Positions 18,504 to 28,123 of a DNA stretch of 64,000 nt are shown here, in pieces (the first letter of the stretch is position 1; each line of letters starts with the position of its first letter). The notes under the pieces were generated by a model that was given only the letters and a program-made list of their open reading frames with translations, had not been told where the DNA came from and made no database searches. The position numbers were made by a program, and so were the translations under genes. The stretch is from Chryseobacterium artocarpi (GTDB lineage: Bacteria > Bacteroidota > Bacteroidia > Flavobacteriales > Weeksellaceae), in the NCBI RefSeq assembly GCF_001684975.1, contig NZ_MAYH01000023.1, positions 124,001 to 188,000 on the forward strand. The letters run 5' to 3'.

Positions 18504-19106
18504 ATGACGAAAAGTCCATCAACACTAGGAATTATACTTTTTATCGCTACAATGATCGTTTTCTTTGTAGTGTACACTTTTTTTTCAGGAATCAATTATT
18601 TTGATATTTCACTGAAAGCCAATGCTTTTGTGCTTCCGATCTTATATGCGGGCGCCGCATTCTGGTCAGTAAAATCATATTGGAACAACCATAGAGTGGT
18701 AACTTTTAAAGAAGCATTCAAAAGAGCATTCGTTCCAATGTTCATCGGAGGAATTCTTTCGATTTTCAGTATTTATTCATTTTTAAACTTTGTAGATACA
18801 GATGCTAAAAAGCTTTTGAACTATCAATATGTTCAGAGACAGAAGTCAGAATTGGATACAGAATATACTTCGGCAAGAAAAATTTTGAAGCATCAAAAAG
18901 ACATTGATGAGCTGGATCAGAAGTATAACGAAAGGATTCAGAGCTTTACTCCGGAGGCTGTAAAAGGAAAAGATATGCTTACTGCGAGTCATTTTTCAGG
19001 ATATTTTGCAGCAATTCTTATATTTTACGTAGTTTTGTCGGTGTTTTTCGGAGCGTTCTTCAGAACAAGAAGTATCTATCAACCCGAAGAAACAAACGAA
19101 GCCTAA
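18504..19106 (+). CDS. DUF4199 family membrane protein
   Basis: 200 residues from ATG 18504. An upstream in-frame start at 18318 is rejected because that stretch overlaps the oppositely transcribed SRP RNA. There are three to four hydrophobic segments: residues about 8-30, 38-58, 74-96 and a final one near 168-190. Between them is a charged, Lys/Glu-rich stretch likely to form a coiled coil. DUF4199 proteins have no assigned function. It lies 16 bases before a family 2 glycosyltransferase, an arrangement that I recall as common in Flavobacteriia. Confidence 0.85.
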   Translation: MTKSPSTLGIILFIATMIVFFVVYTFFSGINYFDISLKANAFVLPILYAGAAFWSVKSYWNNHRVVTFKEAFKRAFVPMFIGGILSIFSIYSFLNFVDTDAKKLLNYQYVQRQKSELDTEYTSARKILKHQKDIDELDQKYNERIQSFTPEAVKGKDMLTASHFSGYFAAILIFYVVLSVFFGAFFRTRSIYQPEETNEA

Positions 19107-19122
19107 TTTTTATTAAAATTAA

Positions 19123-20073
19123 ATGAATTTATCTATAGTTATTCCGTTACTGAATGAAGAAGACTCTCTGGAAGAGCTTTTTTCAAGAATTGATAAAGTC
19201 TGCCAAACCAGCAACTTATCTTATGAAATCTGGTTTGTAGACGATGGAAGTACGGATTTGTCGTGGAGTATTATTGAGAACTTAAAAGTACAGTATCCTC
19301 AGATCCACGCTATTAAATTTTCCCGAAATTATGGGAAATCTCAGGCACTTCACGCTGCTTTTGCAAGAACAAACGGAGATGTTGTTATTACAATGGATGC
19401 CGATTTACAGGACTTCCCGGAAGAAATTCCTGAACTGTACAATATGGTAATCCATGACAATTACGATATCGTTTCCGGATGGAAAAAGAAGCGTTTTGAT
19501 AATGTAATGACGAAAAATATTCCGTCAAAACTATTCAATGCAGCAGCTAGAAAAGTTTCAGGGGTTTATCTTCATGACTTCAATTGCGGTCTTAAAGCAT
19601 ACAAAAAGCAGGTAGTAAAATCTGTAGATGTATACGGAGATATGCACAGATATATTCCGGTGTTAGCTGCCAACGCAGGTTTCAGAAGAATTACTGAGAA
19701 AGAAGTACAGCATCAGGCAAGACCTTACGGTACATCAAAATTCGGAACAGAAAGATTTGTAAGAGGTTTCTTAGACTTGGTAACACTTTGGTTTGTAAGT
19801 CGTTTTGGAGGAAGACCAATGCATTTCTTCGGAGCGGTAGGGACCTTAATGTTTATCTTTGGTTTCCTTTCTGCACTTTGGCTGGGAATTTCAAAACTGA
19901 TTGATGTAGCAAGAGGAATCTATGGTCATCTGATCACTAATAATCCTTGGTTTTATATTGCTTTAACGATGATGATCATGGGAACATTATTATTTGTAGC
20001 AGGATTCCTGGGAGAAATGATTATCAGAACAAATCGTGAACATAAGAACTATAATATTGATGAAGTAATATAA
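19123..20073 (+). CDS. Family 2 glycosyltransferase, polyprenyl-phosphate type
   Basis: 316 residues. An N-terminal GT-A domain has SIVIPLLNEEDSLEEL, FVDDGSTDLS (nucleotide-sugar Asp pair) and MDADLQDFPEE (metal-binding DxD region). Two C-terminal membrane helices follow (about residues 228-255 and 272-298). This is the GtrB/dolichol-phosphate-mannose synthase-like layout, which loads a sugar onto a polyprenyl phosphate at the cytoplasmic face of the inner membrane. Probably co-transcribed with the DUF4199 gene. The exact sugar is not predictable. Confidence 0.9.
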   Translation: MNLSIVIPLLNEEDSLEELFSRIDKVCQTSNLSYEIWFVDDGSTDLSWSIIENLKVQYPQIHAIKFSRNYGKSQALHAAFARTNGDVVITMDADLQDFPEEIPELYNMVIHDNYDIVSGWKKKRFDNVMTKNIPSKLFNAAARKVSGVYLHDFNCGLKAYKKQVVKSVDVYGDMHRYIPVLAANAGFRRITEKEVQHQARPYGTSKFGTERFVRGFLDLVTLWFVSRFGGRPMHFFGAVGTLMFIFGFLSALWLGISKLIDVARGIYGHLITNNPWFYIALTMMIMGTLLFVAGFLGEMIIRTNREHKNYNIDEVI

Positions 20074-20105
20074 TTAATCTTTTATCAATTTAAAATCAAC
20101 AATAG

Positions 20106-20145
20106 AATCCCTTGGAAAGTAAATGCTTTTCGAGGGATTTTTTTA
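20106..20145 (+). terminator. Terminator after the glycosyltransferase
   Basis: AATCCCTTGGAAAG/CTTTTCGAGGGATT stem with two G-T pairs and a six-base loop, followed by a T run. Confidence 0.75.
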
Positions 20146-20355
20146 TGAATAAAACTTAGTAAAAAAGAATAAAAGAGAAAAACAAAGTCATATCTGATAA
20201 GCAAAAAATTGAAAATTATCAGGTATTTTATTGTCAAAAGACAAAGATTTTTAGAAATTTTAATCCTATTTTTGTTAAAAGATATTATTGAAAGCCCTGA
20301 AAACTTTCAGTAATGCGGATCATAATGATCATCAATAGAATATTTGAAATTAAAT

Positions 20356-21057
20356 ATGAAAAAAGTACTATACACATTAATGTTGGTTGCAGTAGTTTCC
20401 TGTGGAAAAGTTTCTCCAAAAGGAAATATTGAAAAGAAAGATGTGGATGTTTCAGAATTTGTAAACCTGGATCTGAACGGTAAATTCCGTGTATTTTATG
20501 CCAGAGGACCAAAGAATTTTGTGGAAATAGAAACGTATCCAAACGTAGCCAATAACCTTGATGTAGATGTAAAGGATAAAACACTTTCCATCAAAGAGAA
20601 AAGAGGTACAAAAGGAGTAGACTTCTATAATATAACGATTTATTCAAAATATAATCTTGAAAAGGTAGCGGTTTCGGATTCTGTGGAAGTCAATATTTCA
20701 AGCGAAATCAAAACGGATAATTTCAGATTGAATATGAAAAATAATGCAAGTTTCATGGGATCTGTCAATACAAGAAGGGCAGAAGTGGAAATGCATAACA
20801 GAAGCCGTGCTAACTTTTTAGGATTAACGAAAGATGCAGTGATCAAAATTTCAGATACAGCAAGTTTAATTGCTCCATACTGGAAAATTACCAATCTGAA
20901 TATTGATTCCAAAAACGGAAATTATGCAGAAGTAAATGTGAAAGACTCCTTAAAAGGAAATATTCAGAATACTGCAAAATTTATCTATTATAATGATCCA
21001 ATAAGAGCCTTTAAAGTAGAAAAAACAACGAAGGTAGAAAACAAAAAACTGGAATAG
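20356..21057 (+). CDS. GIN-domain (DUF2807) lipoprotein
   Basis: 233 residues from ATG 20356, giving MKKVLYTLMLVAVVSC, lipobox VVSC. The mature part is a DUF2807 'head GIN' domain: FVNLDLNGKFRVFYARGPKNFVEIET begins a right-handed beta-repeat structure of alternating polar/hydrophobic strands that continues to SAKFIYY-like repeats near the end. Such proteins are surface or periplasmic beta-helix-like lipoproteins of unknown function. It stands alone. Confidence 0.85.
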   Translation: MKKVLYTLMLVAVVSCGKVSPKGNIEKKDVDVSEFVNLDLNGKFRVFYARGPKNFVEIETYPNVANNLDVDVKDKTLSIKEKRGTKGVDFYNITIYSKYNLEKVAVSDSVEVNISSEIKTDNFRLNMKNNASFMGSVNTRRAEVEMHNRSRANFLGLTKDAVIKISDTASLIAPYWKITNLNIDSKNGNYAEVNVKDSLKGNIQNTAKFIYYNDPIRAFKVEKTTKVENKKLE

Positions 21058-21204
21058 AATGTTAGAAGATGAGAGTTGGAAGCTGGAAGTTATTCTATTT
21101 TACCAAACTTCATTTTCTCTTTTAAATTAAAGAAAGAGGCATATTAAAGCAGTACAATTTAAACTAGGAACTTTACAAACTATAAAAAAGAACAACATAC
21201 AAAT

Positions 21205-22920
21205 ATGAATACATTAGAAAAAGCGAAACTTTGGTTAAGTGATACATTCGATGCAGAAACGAGAAATGCTGTACAGGCGTTAATCGACAGTAATTCTCCT
21301 GATTTAGAGGATTCTTTCTACAGAGAACTGGAATTCGGAACAGGAGGAATGCGTGGGATTATGGGAGTAGGAACGAACCGCTTAAATAAATATACTTTAG
21401 GACAGGCTACTCAGGGATTGGCTAATTATATGCTGGAGCAGTTCAAAGGAGAGGAGATCAAAGTGGCAATCGCTTATGATGTTCGTCACAATTCTAAAGA
21501 ATTTGGAAAACTCGTAGCAGATGTTTTAACAGCAAACGGAATCAAAGTATTGCTTTTTAAAGATCACAGACCAACACCTGAACTTTCTTTCACAGTTCGT
21601 GATAAAAAATGTAATGGAGGAATCGTATTAACTGCTTCTCACAACCCACCGGAGTACAATGGTTACAAAGTATATTGGAACGATGGAGCACAAATTGTAC
21701 CTCCAAATGATGAAGCCATCATCAAAGAAGTATATTCTGTAAAATTTGACGAAATTAAATTCAACGGAAATGATGATCTGATCGAATGGATCGGAGAAGA
21801 GCAGGATGATGTGTATATCGATGCTTGTATTGAAAACTCTACGTATCAGAACGTTGGAAAAGAAAACTTAAATATTGTTTTCACATCTATTCACGGAACT
21901 ACATATACTACTATTCCAAAAGCTTTAGCAAAAGCAGGATTTAAAAAAGTAGATCTTGTAAAAGAACAAATGATCCCTAGCGGAAACTTCCCTACAGTAG
22001 AATCTCCAAACCCGGAAGAGCCTGCTGCACTGGAAATGGCAATGGATCTTGCAAAAATTACGAATGCAGACATCGTTATCGGAACAGACCCGGATGGTGA
22101 CAGACTTGGAATTGCCGTAAGAAATCTTGAAGGTGAAATTCAATTATTAAACGGAAACCAAACCAATACAATCCTTACTTATTACATTCTGAATGAATGG
22201 AGAAAACAGGGAAGAATTACAGGGAAAGAATTCATTGGCTCTACGATTGTAACTTCTGATATTTTCTATGACATTGCACAGAAATTCGGTGTAGAATGCA
22301 AAGTAGGTCTTACAGGATTCAAATGGATTGGAAAAATGATCCGTGAAGCTGAAGGAACTCAGAAATTTGTGTGTGGTGGTGAAGAAAGTTTCGGTTTCAT
22401 GACCGGAGATTTCGTTCGTGATAAAGATTCTTGTGGAAGTATCCTTGTTGCATGTGAAATTGCTGCATGGTGTAAAGCAAACGGAAAAACAATGTATCAG
22501 TACATGATAGAGATCTATAAAGACCTTGGAATGTATTATGAAGGATTGGTAAACGTTGTAAGAAAAGGAAAAGAAGGAGCTGAAGAAATTCAGAATATGA
22601 TGAAAAACTTCCGTGAGAACCCTCCAAAAGAATTGGCAGGTTCATTAGTGGAAGAAGTAAAAGACTTTAAAGAACAGACAAGCCTTACAGTTTCTACAGG
22701 TGAGAAAAAAGTAATGAACGATATTCCTAAGTCTAACGTATTGATTTATTATACGCAGGACGGAACTAAAGTTTGTGTAAGACCTTCAGGAACAGAACCA
22801 AAAATTAAATTCTATGTTTCAGTAAAAGAAGTAATCAATTCTGAAGCAGATTTTAAAGATAAATTGAAATCATTGGAAGCAAAAATCGGAGCTGTTAAAA
22901 CAGACTTAAAGTTGGATTAA
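21205..22920 (+). CDS. Phospho-sugar mutase (phosphoglucomutase/phosphomannomutase family)
   Basis: 571 residues, alpha-D-phosphohexomutase superfamily, PgcA-like length. All four site motifs are present. The catalytic phosphoserine loop is LTASHNPPEYNGYK (about residue 146). The metal-binding loop is GTDPDGDRLGIA (about residue 294). The sugar-binding loop is CGGEESFGFMTGD (about residue 392). The phosphate-binding loop is RPSGTEPKIKFY (about residue 533). It interconverts hexose 1- and 6-phosphates in the cytoplasm, feeding glycogen or nucleotide-sugar synthesis. Glucose versus mannose preference is not decided by these motifs. Confidence 0.93.
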   Translation: MNTLEKAKLWLSDTFDAETRNAVQALIDSNSPDLEDSFYRELEFGTGGMRGIMGVGTNRLNKYTLGQATQGLANYMLEQFKGEEIKVAIAYDVRHNSKEFGKLVADVLTANGIKVLLFKDHRPTPELSFTVRDKKCNGGIVLTASHNPPEYNGYKVYWNDGAQIVPPNDEAIIKEVYSVKFDEIKFNGNDDLIEWIGEEQDDVYIDACIENSTYQNVGKENLNIVFTSIHGTTYTTIPKALAKAGFKKVDLVKEQMIPSGNFPTVESPNPEEPAALEMAMDLAKITNADIVIGTDPDGDRLGIAVRNLEGEIQLLNGNQTNTILTYYILNEWRKQGRITGKEFIGSTIVTSDIFYDIAQKFGVECKVGLTGFKWIGKMIREAEGTQKFVCGGEESFGFMTGDFVRDKDSCGSILVACEIAAWCKANGKTMYQYMIEIYKDLGMYYEGLVNVVRKGKEGAEEIQNMMKNFRENPPKELAGSLVEEVKDFKEQTSLTVSTGEKKVMNDIPKSNVLIYYTQDGTKVCVRPSGTEPKIKFYVSVKEVINSEADFKDKLKSLEAKIGAVKTDLKLD

Positions 22921-22937
22921 TCTTTGATAAAGCTTAC

Positions 22938-23837
22938 ATGATAAAAAAAATTGTAGCAGTTTGCCTACTGTCTGTAGCTGTAGTTTCCTGTAAAAAGGAA
23001 ACTGCCGTTTCAGATATAAAGTCGGGAAGTGATTCAATTGCTAAAAACGATACCAGGGAAAATGAGTACAAACCTATTGATACAGCATGTACCAAAGACC
23101 ATCAGCCTGCGGATTATATTGCTGCTCTTCAATGGTACCGTACTAAAATAGACAAAGAGATTGCGGAAAACAGCCCGGAACAGAACAATAAAGTGTATGA
23201 AGATTATGTGAAAATCAGAGAAAAATACACTGATTGTTTTAATGTTTCACAAAGTGAGATCTTAGACCAATATGTAGAGTATCATACCGGGGAACCAGAT
23301 ACTTATAATTTGCCGGATAATGTAAAGAAAATGGCTGCCGAATTGAGCAAAGTAGGACTAGAATTCCGTGTGATGGGTGAAGGGCTTACCGAAATTCATT
23401 CATTACCCGGATATTATGAATCCGTTTTTAAAAATAAGGTAACTCCAGATTATGATGCCTATATCTCGCAGATGGCAAAAGATAATAAGGAAAATTATGC
23501 CGTAAATGGAGGGCTTTTGATTACCTGGGAAGAACTGGGAGACCGATTGATTGAATGGGAGAATTTTATAAATAAATATCCTAAAAGCCCATTGATTAAA
23601 ACAGCAAAAGAAAATTATCGCAATTATCTGCTGGATTATCTCTTGGGAATGGATAGCAGCCGGATTTATGACAGTGAAGAAGGAAAAATATATGATGATA
23701 TAAAGGAAGAATACAACCGAATCATCAAAAAGTATCCGAATTCTCAAACCGCAAAAAAAACTAAAGAACTAATAGCCGCTTATGATTCCCATGTACCCGT
23801 GGATCAAATAGGTGAGAAAATCAATTTAAGAAGATAA
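22938..23837 (+). CDS. Putative lipoprotein of unknown function, 299 aa
   Basis: MIKKIVAVCLLSVAVVSC is a lipoprotein signal (lipobox VVSC). A low-complexity linker follows, then a helical domain with two segments that look alike: WENFINKYPKSPLIKTAKENYRNYLL (about residues 212-237) and YNRIIKKYPNSQTAKKTKELIAAY (about residues 264-287). The 'Y..ii.kyPnS..A..a' pattern is that of TPR-like tether repeats. No enzyme motif. It follows the mutase after 17 bases and is probably on the same transcript. Confidence 0.75.
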   Translation: MIKKIVAVCLLSVAVVSCKKETAVSDIKSGSDSIAKNDTRENEYKPIDTACTKDHQPADYIAALQWYRTKIDKEIAENSPEQNNKVYEDYVKIREKYTDCFNVSQSEILDQYVEYHTGEPDTYNLPDNVKKMAAELSKVGLEFRVMGEGLTEIHSLPGYYESVFKNKVTPDYDAYISQMAKDNKENYAVNGGLLITWEELGDRLIEWENFINKYPKSPLIKTAKENYRNYLLDYLLGMDSSRIYDSEEGKIYDDIKEEYNRIIKKYPNSQTAKKTKELIAAYDSHVPVDQIGEKINLRR

Positions 23838-23866
23838 TATATTAGTAAATTTTAAATAAGAATAAA

Positions 23867-25120
23867 GTGAAAGTTTCAAAATTAGCAGCGAACCTGATCG
23901 GTTCTGAAATTGTAAAAATTGGTAACGAAGTAAATGATCTAAAAGCAAAAGGAGCAGAAATTGCCAATCTTACTATTGGTGACCTGAATTCTAATATCTA
24001 TCCTATACCAGCATTGCTGAAGGAAGAAATTCAGAAAGCCTATCAGAATAATCTGACAAACTATCCACCTGCCAACGGACTTTTATCTTTAAGAAAAGAA
24101 GTTTCCAAAGATTTAAAAACAAGATGGAACCTTGATTATTCACCAAACGATATCCTGATTACTGCAGGTTCAAGACCCTTGATCTATGCAGTGTACAAAA
24201 CTATTGTAGATGAAGGGGATAAAATTGTATATCCTACACCATCTTGGAATAACAACCACTATGCTTATCTTACTTCTGCTAATGCTGTAGAGGTAAAAAC
24301 CAAGCCTGAAACAAACTTCCTTCCAACAGCAGACGATTTAAGACCTCATTTGGACGGAGCCGTTCTATTAGCGCTTTGTTCACCATTGAACCCAACAGGA
24401 ACAATGTTTACTAGAGAGCAGCTTTCAGAAATCTGTGAATTGGTAATCGCAGAAAATAAGAAAAGAGGAGCAGACGAAAAACCGTTATACTTAATGTATG
24501 ACCAAATCTATTCTAACCTTACTTTTGGTGCAGAACACGTAGATCCGGTTTCTCTTTTCCCTGAAATGAAAGAATACACCGTGTATATCGATGGTATTTC
24601 AAAATGCCTTGCTGCTACAGGAGTACGTGTAGGATGGGGATTCGGTCCTGCTCACATCATTGATAAAATGAAAGCTCTTCTTACCCACGTAGGCGCTTGG
24701 GCACCAAAACCAGAACAGGAAGCAACTGCAAAATTCTATGAGAACCCTGAAAATGTAAACGTATTCGTAGAAGACTTCAAAGGAAAACTTGAAGAAAGCT
24801 TAAAAGTACTTCACGGCGGAGTTCAGGATTTAAAAGTAAAAGGTCTTTCCGTAGATAGCATTGAGCCGATGGGAGCGCTTTATCTTACCATCAAACTTGA
24901 TTATATCGGGAAAACAAAACCAGATGGAGCTGTTATTGAAAACTCTTCAGACTTAGTATTCTACTTAATCAATGAAGCGGGCGTGGCTTTAGTACCATTC
25001 TCAGCATTTGGTGAGGATAAGTCTGAACCTTGGTTCCGTGCTTCAGTAGGAGGATTAGCTGTTGATGAAATCAAAGTAATGCTTCCGAAGCTTGAAAACG
25101 CTTTAAACAATCTGAAGTAA
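23867..25120 (+). CDS. Class I/II PLP-dependent aminotransferase
   Basis: 417 residues starting with GTG at 23867 (MKVSKLAANLIGSEI); no ATG nearby fits as well. Fold type I aminotransferase of the aspartate aminotransferase-like group. The PLP lysine lies in the motif GISKCLAATGVRVGWGFGP, with substrate and cofactor segments ALCSPLNPTGTMF and YLMYDQIYSNLTFG and the C-terminal Arg motif in EPWFRASVGG. Cytoplasmic. Donor and acceptor cannot be fixed; aspartate or a branched amino acid are plausible. It lies 29 bases downstream of the lipoprotein gene. Confidence 0.9.
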   Translation: MKVSKLAANLIGSEIVKIGNEVNDLKAKGAEIANLTIGDLNSNIYPIPALLKEEIQKAYQNNLTNYPPANGLLSLRKEVSKDLKTRWNLDYSPNDILITAGSRPLIYAVYKTIVDEGDKIVYPTPSWNNNHYAYLTSANAVEVKTKPETNFLPTADDLRPHLDGAVLLALCSPLNPTGTMFTREQLSEICELVIAENKKRGADEKPLYLMYDQIYSNLTFGAEHVDPVSLFPEMKEYTVYIDGISKCLAATGVRVGWGFGPAHIIDKMKALLTHVGAWAPKPEQEATAKFYENPENVNVFVEDFKGKLEESLKVLHGGVQDLKVKGLSVDSIEPMGALYLTIKLDYIGKTKPDGAVIENSSDLVFYLINEAGVALVPFSAFGEDKSEPWFRASVGGLAVDEIKVMLPKLENALNNLK

Positions 25121-25140
25121 TCAACTTCATTAATTTATAA

Positions 25141-25202
25141 ATATACCAGTGTACCAAATTCTCCAATGTTTTAAGTTGGTTAATATTGTGACACTGGTAT
25201 AT
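25141..25202. terminator. Long-loop inverted repeat after the aminotransferase
   Basis: ATATACCAGTGT and ACACTGGTATAT are perfect 12-bp arms 38 bases apart, with nested CCAA/TTGG complementarity in the loop. Position just after the stop and T's beyond the second arm suggest a terminator or an mRNA 3' structure. Confidence 0.5.
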
Positions 25203-25282
25203 TGTTTTCATGATTAATTATATAAGTTAAATTCAGTTTAATATTTAAAAAAATTAAATAAATATTAAAATCAAATAAACAC

Positions 25283-25314
25283 TTTGTAGAAAAGTCAGCG
25301 AGAGATTATCTTTG
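25283..25314 (+). promoter_or_regulatory. Promoter of the PAP2-like gene
   Basis: TTTG (25283-25286), 20 bases, TATCTTTG (25307-25314): a complete Bacteroidota -33/-7 pair 43 bases before the ATG at 25357. Confidence 0.65.
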
Positions 25315-25356
25315 AACCCTTATAAATAAAGAATAAACAGGGCTGAAAATATAATA

Positions 25357-26343
25357 ATGAGAAAACTGAGATTTCTGTTGCTGCCAATATCTGTATTGGT
25401 ATATTCACAAGAAGCTGATACATTGAAAATAAAAGAGTTCTCAAATCAGTCTGAGTCAATTAAGGTACAAACTTATACCTTAAAAGACGGGTCCGTAAGA
25501 ACTTACCCAAAGCCCAAACTTTTAGACTTTGTTACCAAACTACCACGCAACTTTATTAATAGCAATAAAGATTTCGTTGCAAAAGATCATGCTTATTACT
25601 TAGGTGGTGCTGTTGCTTCTACTTTGATTCTCTTACCTTTTGATCAAAAATTAATTGATAACTCCAGAGAACTTGGCGAAAGATGGGGAATGGATAAAGA
25701 TAACAATTATACCAAAGTAGGAGGCGTATTTAAAATTCCAAAAGATATCGGATCTACCTTATATCTCATCGGAAACGGTTCTACTTTAGTATTACTTGGA
25801 ATTGGTTTCGGAACTTATGGTTTAATTAAAAATGATTACAGAGCACAGGCTACTGCAAGCGGATTAATGGAAAGTTTAATTCTTTCCGGAGTTTTTACTC
25901 AAACTATCAAGAGAATTACAGGAAGAGAAAGCCCGTTCATCGCGGAAGAATACGGACATAAAGGAGGAGCATGGAATCCTTTTCCAAGTTTTTCAGCATT
26001 TGGCAAGAATACATCCAATTACGATGCAATGCCGTCTGGGCATTTAACAACCTTCGTGGCTGGGCTTACCGTTATTGCCGACAATTATCCCGATGCAGTT
26101 TGGATAAAACCAGTGGGATATACCTTAGCCGGAGCTTTATGTTTTCAAATGATGCAAAGTAAAGTCCATTGGGCTTCAGACTATCCTTTAGCTCTATTAA
26201 TGGGATATTTCATTGGAAAAACAATCTCAAAAAGCAGATATACTTCCTCCGAAGGCATTATCGGAAAGACAAAATACAAATTTGATCTTATGGCATCCCG
26301 CCAATGGGAATATAATATGATAGGAGTAAAACTATCTTTTTAA
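25357..26343 (+). CDS. Secreted PAP2-family (phosphatidic acid phosphatase-like) protein
   Basis: 328 residues, N-terminal signal (MRKLRFLLLPISVLVYS), then several hydrophobic helices. The PAP2 catalytic core is recognisable: PSGH at the second motif (AMPSGHLTTFVAG) and HWASD at the third (SKVHWASDYPLALLMGYFIG). The first motif is KRITGRESP, where the canonical KX6RP Arg is Ser. The Arg usually six residues before the third-motif His is Met. Both phosphate-contacting arginines are thus missing while the catalytic His residues and Asp are kept. It may dephosphorylate a lipid phosphate in the periplasm with altered specificity, or be inactive. Confidence 0.85.
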   Translation: MRKLRFLLLPISVLVYSQEADTLKIKEFSNQSESIKVQTYTLKDGSVRTYPKPKLLDFVTKLPRNFINSNKDFVAKDHAYYLGGAVASTLILLPFDQKLIDNSRELGERWGMDKDNNYTKVGGVFKIPKDIGSTLYLIGNGSTLVLLGIGFGTYGLIKNDYRAQATASGLMESLILSGVFTQTIKRITGRESPFIAEEYGHKGGAWNPFPSFSAFGKNTSNYDAMPSGHLTTFVAGLTVIADNYPDAVWIKPVGYTLAGALCFQMMQSKVHWASDYPLALLMGYFIGKTISKSRYTSSEGIIGKTKYKFDLMASRQWEYNMIGVKLSF

Positions 26344-26376
26344 ATCGACTCATTTATTTTTAAAAATCTATACCCA

Positions 26377-26414
26377 ATTTCCACTTTTTCATTGAAAATG
26401 TGGGAATTTTTCTT
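26377..26414 (+). terminator. Terminator after the PAP2-like gene
   Basis: ATTTCCACTTTTTC/GAAAATGTGGGAAT stem with one mismatch and T-rich downstream sequence. Confidence 0.6.
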
Positions 26415-26498
26415 TTTGGAAGATTAAAAATGATAGCATTTGCCACAAGAGTTGAGAATAATACCACAATTTATGGAACAAACTAAAATAGTTTTCAC

Positions 26499-26506
26499 TA
26501 CTTTTG
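26499..26506 (+). promoter_or_regulatory. Possible -7 element for kdsB
   Basis: TACTTTTG fits TAnnTTTG, 87 bases before the kdsB ATG. A -33 partner is not clear. Confidence 0.35.
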
Positions 26507-26593
26507 ATCTGAATATAGACTGTTATTCCCTTATTTTACGATAAAAGAATAGCAGACTTGGAATTAAAAAGACTTAATTAATATTTTTATTAA

Positions 26594-27316
26594 ATGAAAA
26601 TAATCGCTGTCATCCCTGCGCGCTATCAGGCAAGCCGTTTTCCCGGGAAACTTATGCAGATTTTAGGAGAAAAAACAGTTATTACCACTACTTATCAGAA
26701 TGTATTGGAAACCAATTTGTTTGATGAAGTTTTTGTGGCTACAGACTCTGAAATTATCTTTGATGAGATTGTAAATAACGGTGGTAAAGCCGTTATGACA
26801 GGGCAGCACGAAACAGGAAGTGACCGTATTGCAGAAGCCGTACAGAATATCGATTGTGATATCGTGATCAATGTTCAGGGGGATGAACCTTTCCTTAAAC
26901 TGGAACCTTTACAACAGTTAATTGAAGTCTTTAAGAATGATGATCAACAGGAGATTTCATTAGCTTCTTTAAAAATAAAATTATCTGAAAAAGAAGAAAT
27001 AGAAAACCCAAATAATGTAAAAGTAATCACGGATAATAACAGTTTTGCATTATATTTCAGCCGTTCTGCAATTCCTTTTCATAGAGAGATTTCTTATAAT
27101 GTAGACTATTTTAAACATATCGGAGTATATGCATTCAGAAAAGAAGCGTTACTCCAGTTCTCAAAACTGGAAATGAAACCCCTTGAAATCTCTGAAAAAA
27201 TAGAATGTATCCGTTATCTGGAGTACGGAATGAAGATCAAAATGATAGAAACCAATTTCGTGGGAGTAGGAATTGATACCCCGGCAGATCTGGAAAAAGC
27301 AAGAACATTGATTTAA
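26594..27316 (+). CDS. kdsB: KdsB, CMP-Kdo synthetase
   Basis: 240 residues, 3-deoxy-manno-octulosonate cytidylyltransferase, which activates Kdo with CTP for lipid A inner-core assembly. Motifs: [16 protein letters not shown] (CTP-binding N-terminus), [25 protein letters not shown] (metal Asp) and the C-terminal [19 protein letters not shown]. Cytoplasmic. The matching synthase gene kdsA is also in the window at 48362, but not linked. Confidence 0.96.
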   Translation: MKIIAVIPARYQASRFPGKLMQILGEKTVITTTYQNVLETNLFDEVFVATDSEIIFDEIVNNGGKAVMTGQHETGSDRIAEAVQNIDCDIVINVQGDEPFLKLEPLQQLIEVFKNDDQQEISLASLKIKLSEKEEIENPNNVKVITDNNSFALYFSRSAIPFHREISYNVDYFKHIGVYAFRKEALLQFSKLEMKPLEISEKIECIRYLEYGMKIKMIETNFVGVGIDTPADLEKARTLI

Positions 27317-27425
27317 TTGAGATCGTGCGAATTTGCAATTTTAACCTTTTGCCTTCGGTTCGCTTTCTCTGCCTTTTTGCATTTTATCCCAAATCCCCTT
27401 ATATTTGAATTTATAAATAAAATTA

Positions 27426-28088
27426 ATGAAGAAGTTACTGTTAGTATTTGGACTGGTATTTTCACACTTAACATTTGCCCAGACCGCAAAGGAAATCATA
27501 GACAAAAACATTGAATTATCCGGAGGGTTAACGAACTGGAAGCTTTTAAACTCAGTGTTGTTACAGGGAAAAGTAGTGTTGGGAATCAAAGATGAATACC
27601 CTATAAAAATTTATCAGCAGCGTCCAAACCTTACCAAAACAATCATTACAACCGGAGGAAAAGAAACAGCCATTGAAGGTTTTGACGGAAACAAAGGGTA
27701 CGCAATGAACTATGCAGCCAATAAACTTCAGGAATACCCTGAATATGTACCGGAAAGTTTTGATAACGACTTCATCGATTGGGAAAACAAAGGTTTTGAA
27801 GCCAAATACCTTGGAAAAGAAAAAGTAGGTGAAATCTACTGTCATAAAGTAGAACTTACCAAAAATGTAAATAAGAATATGTACTATTTTGATACAAAAT
27901 CTTTTATGCTTTTAAAAGAAGTGAAAAAAGATGAGACAGTAATATATTCTGATTATAAGAAAGTAGGAAACCTTATTATGCCATTCAGAATAGAATCTTC
28001 AAGTTCTAAGAAAGATGGAGATTATGTAATGCTGTTCAATAAAATTGATGTTAATAAAGTTTTCCCTTCCAATATTTTTAAGTTTTAA
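27426..28088 (+). CDS. Secreted LolA-like outer-membrane lipoprotein-sorting family protein
   Basis: 220 residues with a Sec signal (MKKLLLVFGLVFSHLTFAQ). The mature part begins TAKEIIDKNIELSGGLTNWKLLNSVLLQGKV, then shows strand-rich segments IKIYQQRPNLTKTIITTGGKE and CHKVELTKN...MYYFDTKSFMLLKEV. This order is typical of the LolA/LppX-like half-barrel fold of Bacteroidota. It probably binds a lipid or lipoprotein in the periplasm; the ligand is unknown. It lies 35 bases ahead of a glutathione peroxidase gene and may be co-transcribed with it. Confidence 0.75.
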   Translation: MKKLLLVFGLVFSHLTFAQTAKEIIDKNIELSGGLTNWKLLNSVLLQGKVVLGIKDEYPIKIYQQRPNLTKTIITTGGKETAIEGFDGNKGYAMNYAANKLQEYPEYVPESFDNDFIDWENKGFEAKYLGKEKVGEIYCHKVELTKNVNKNMYYFDTKSFMLLKEVKKDETVIYSDYKKVGNLIMPFRIESSSSKKDGDYVMLFNKIDVNKVFPSNIFKF

Positions 28089-28123
28089 ATCAATAGCAGT
28101 CTGACTGCATAAATTTATAAGAA

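Noticed and set aside
27317..27514. Open frame directly after kdsB
   Set aside because: It overlaps the start of the LolA-like gene in another frame and has no conserved features. The LolA-like gene has a proper signal peptide.
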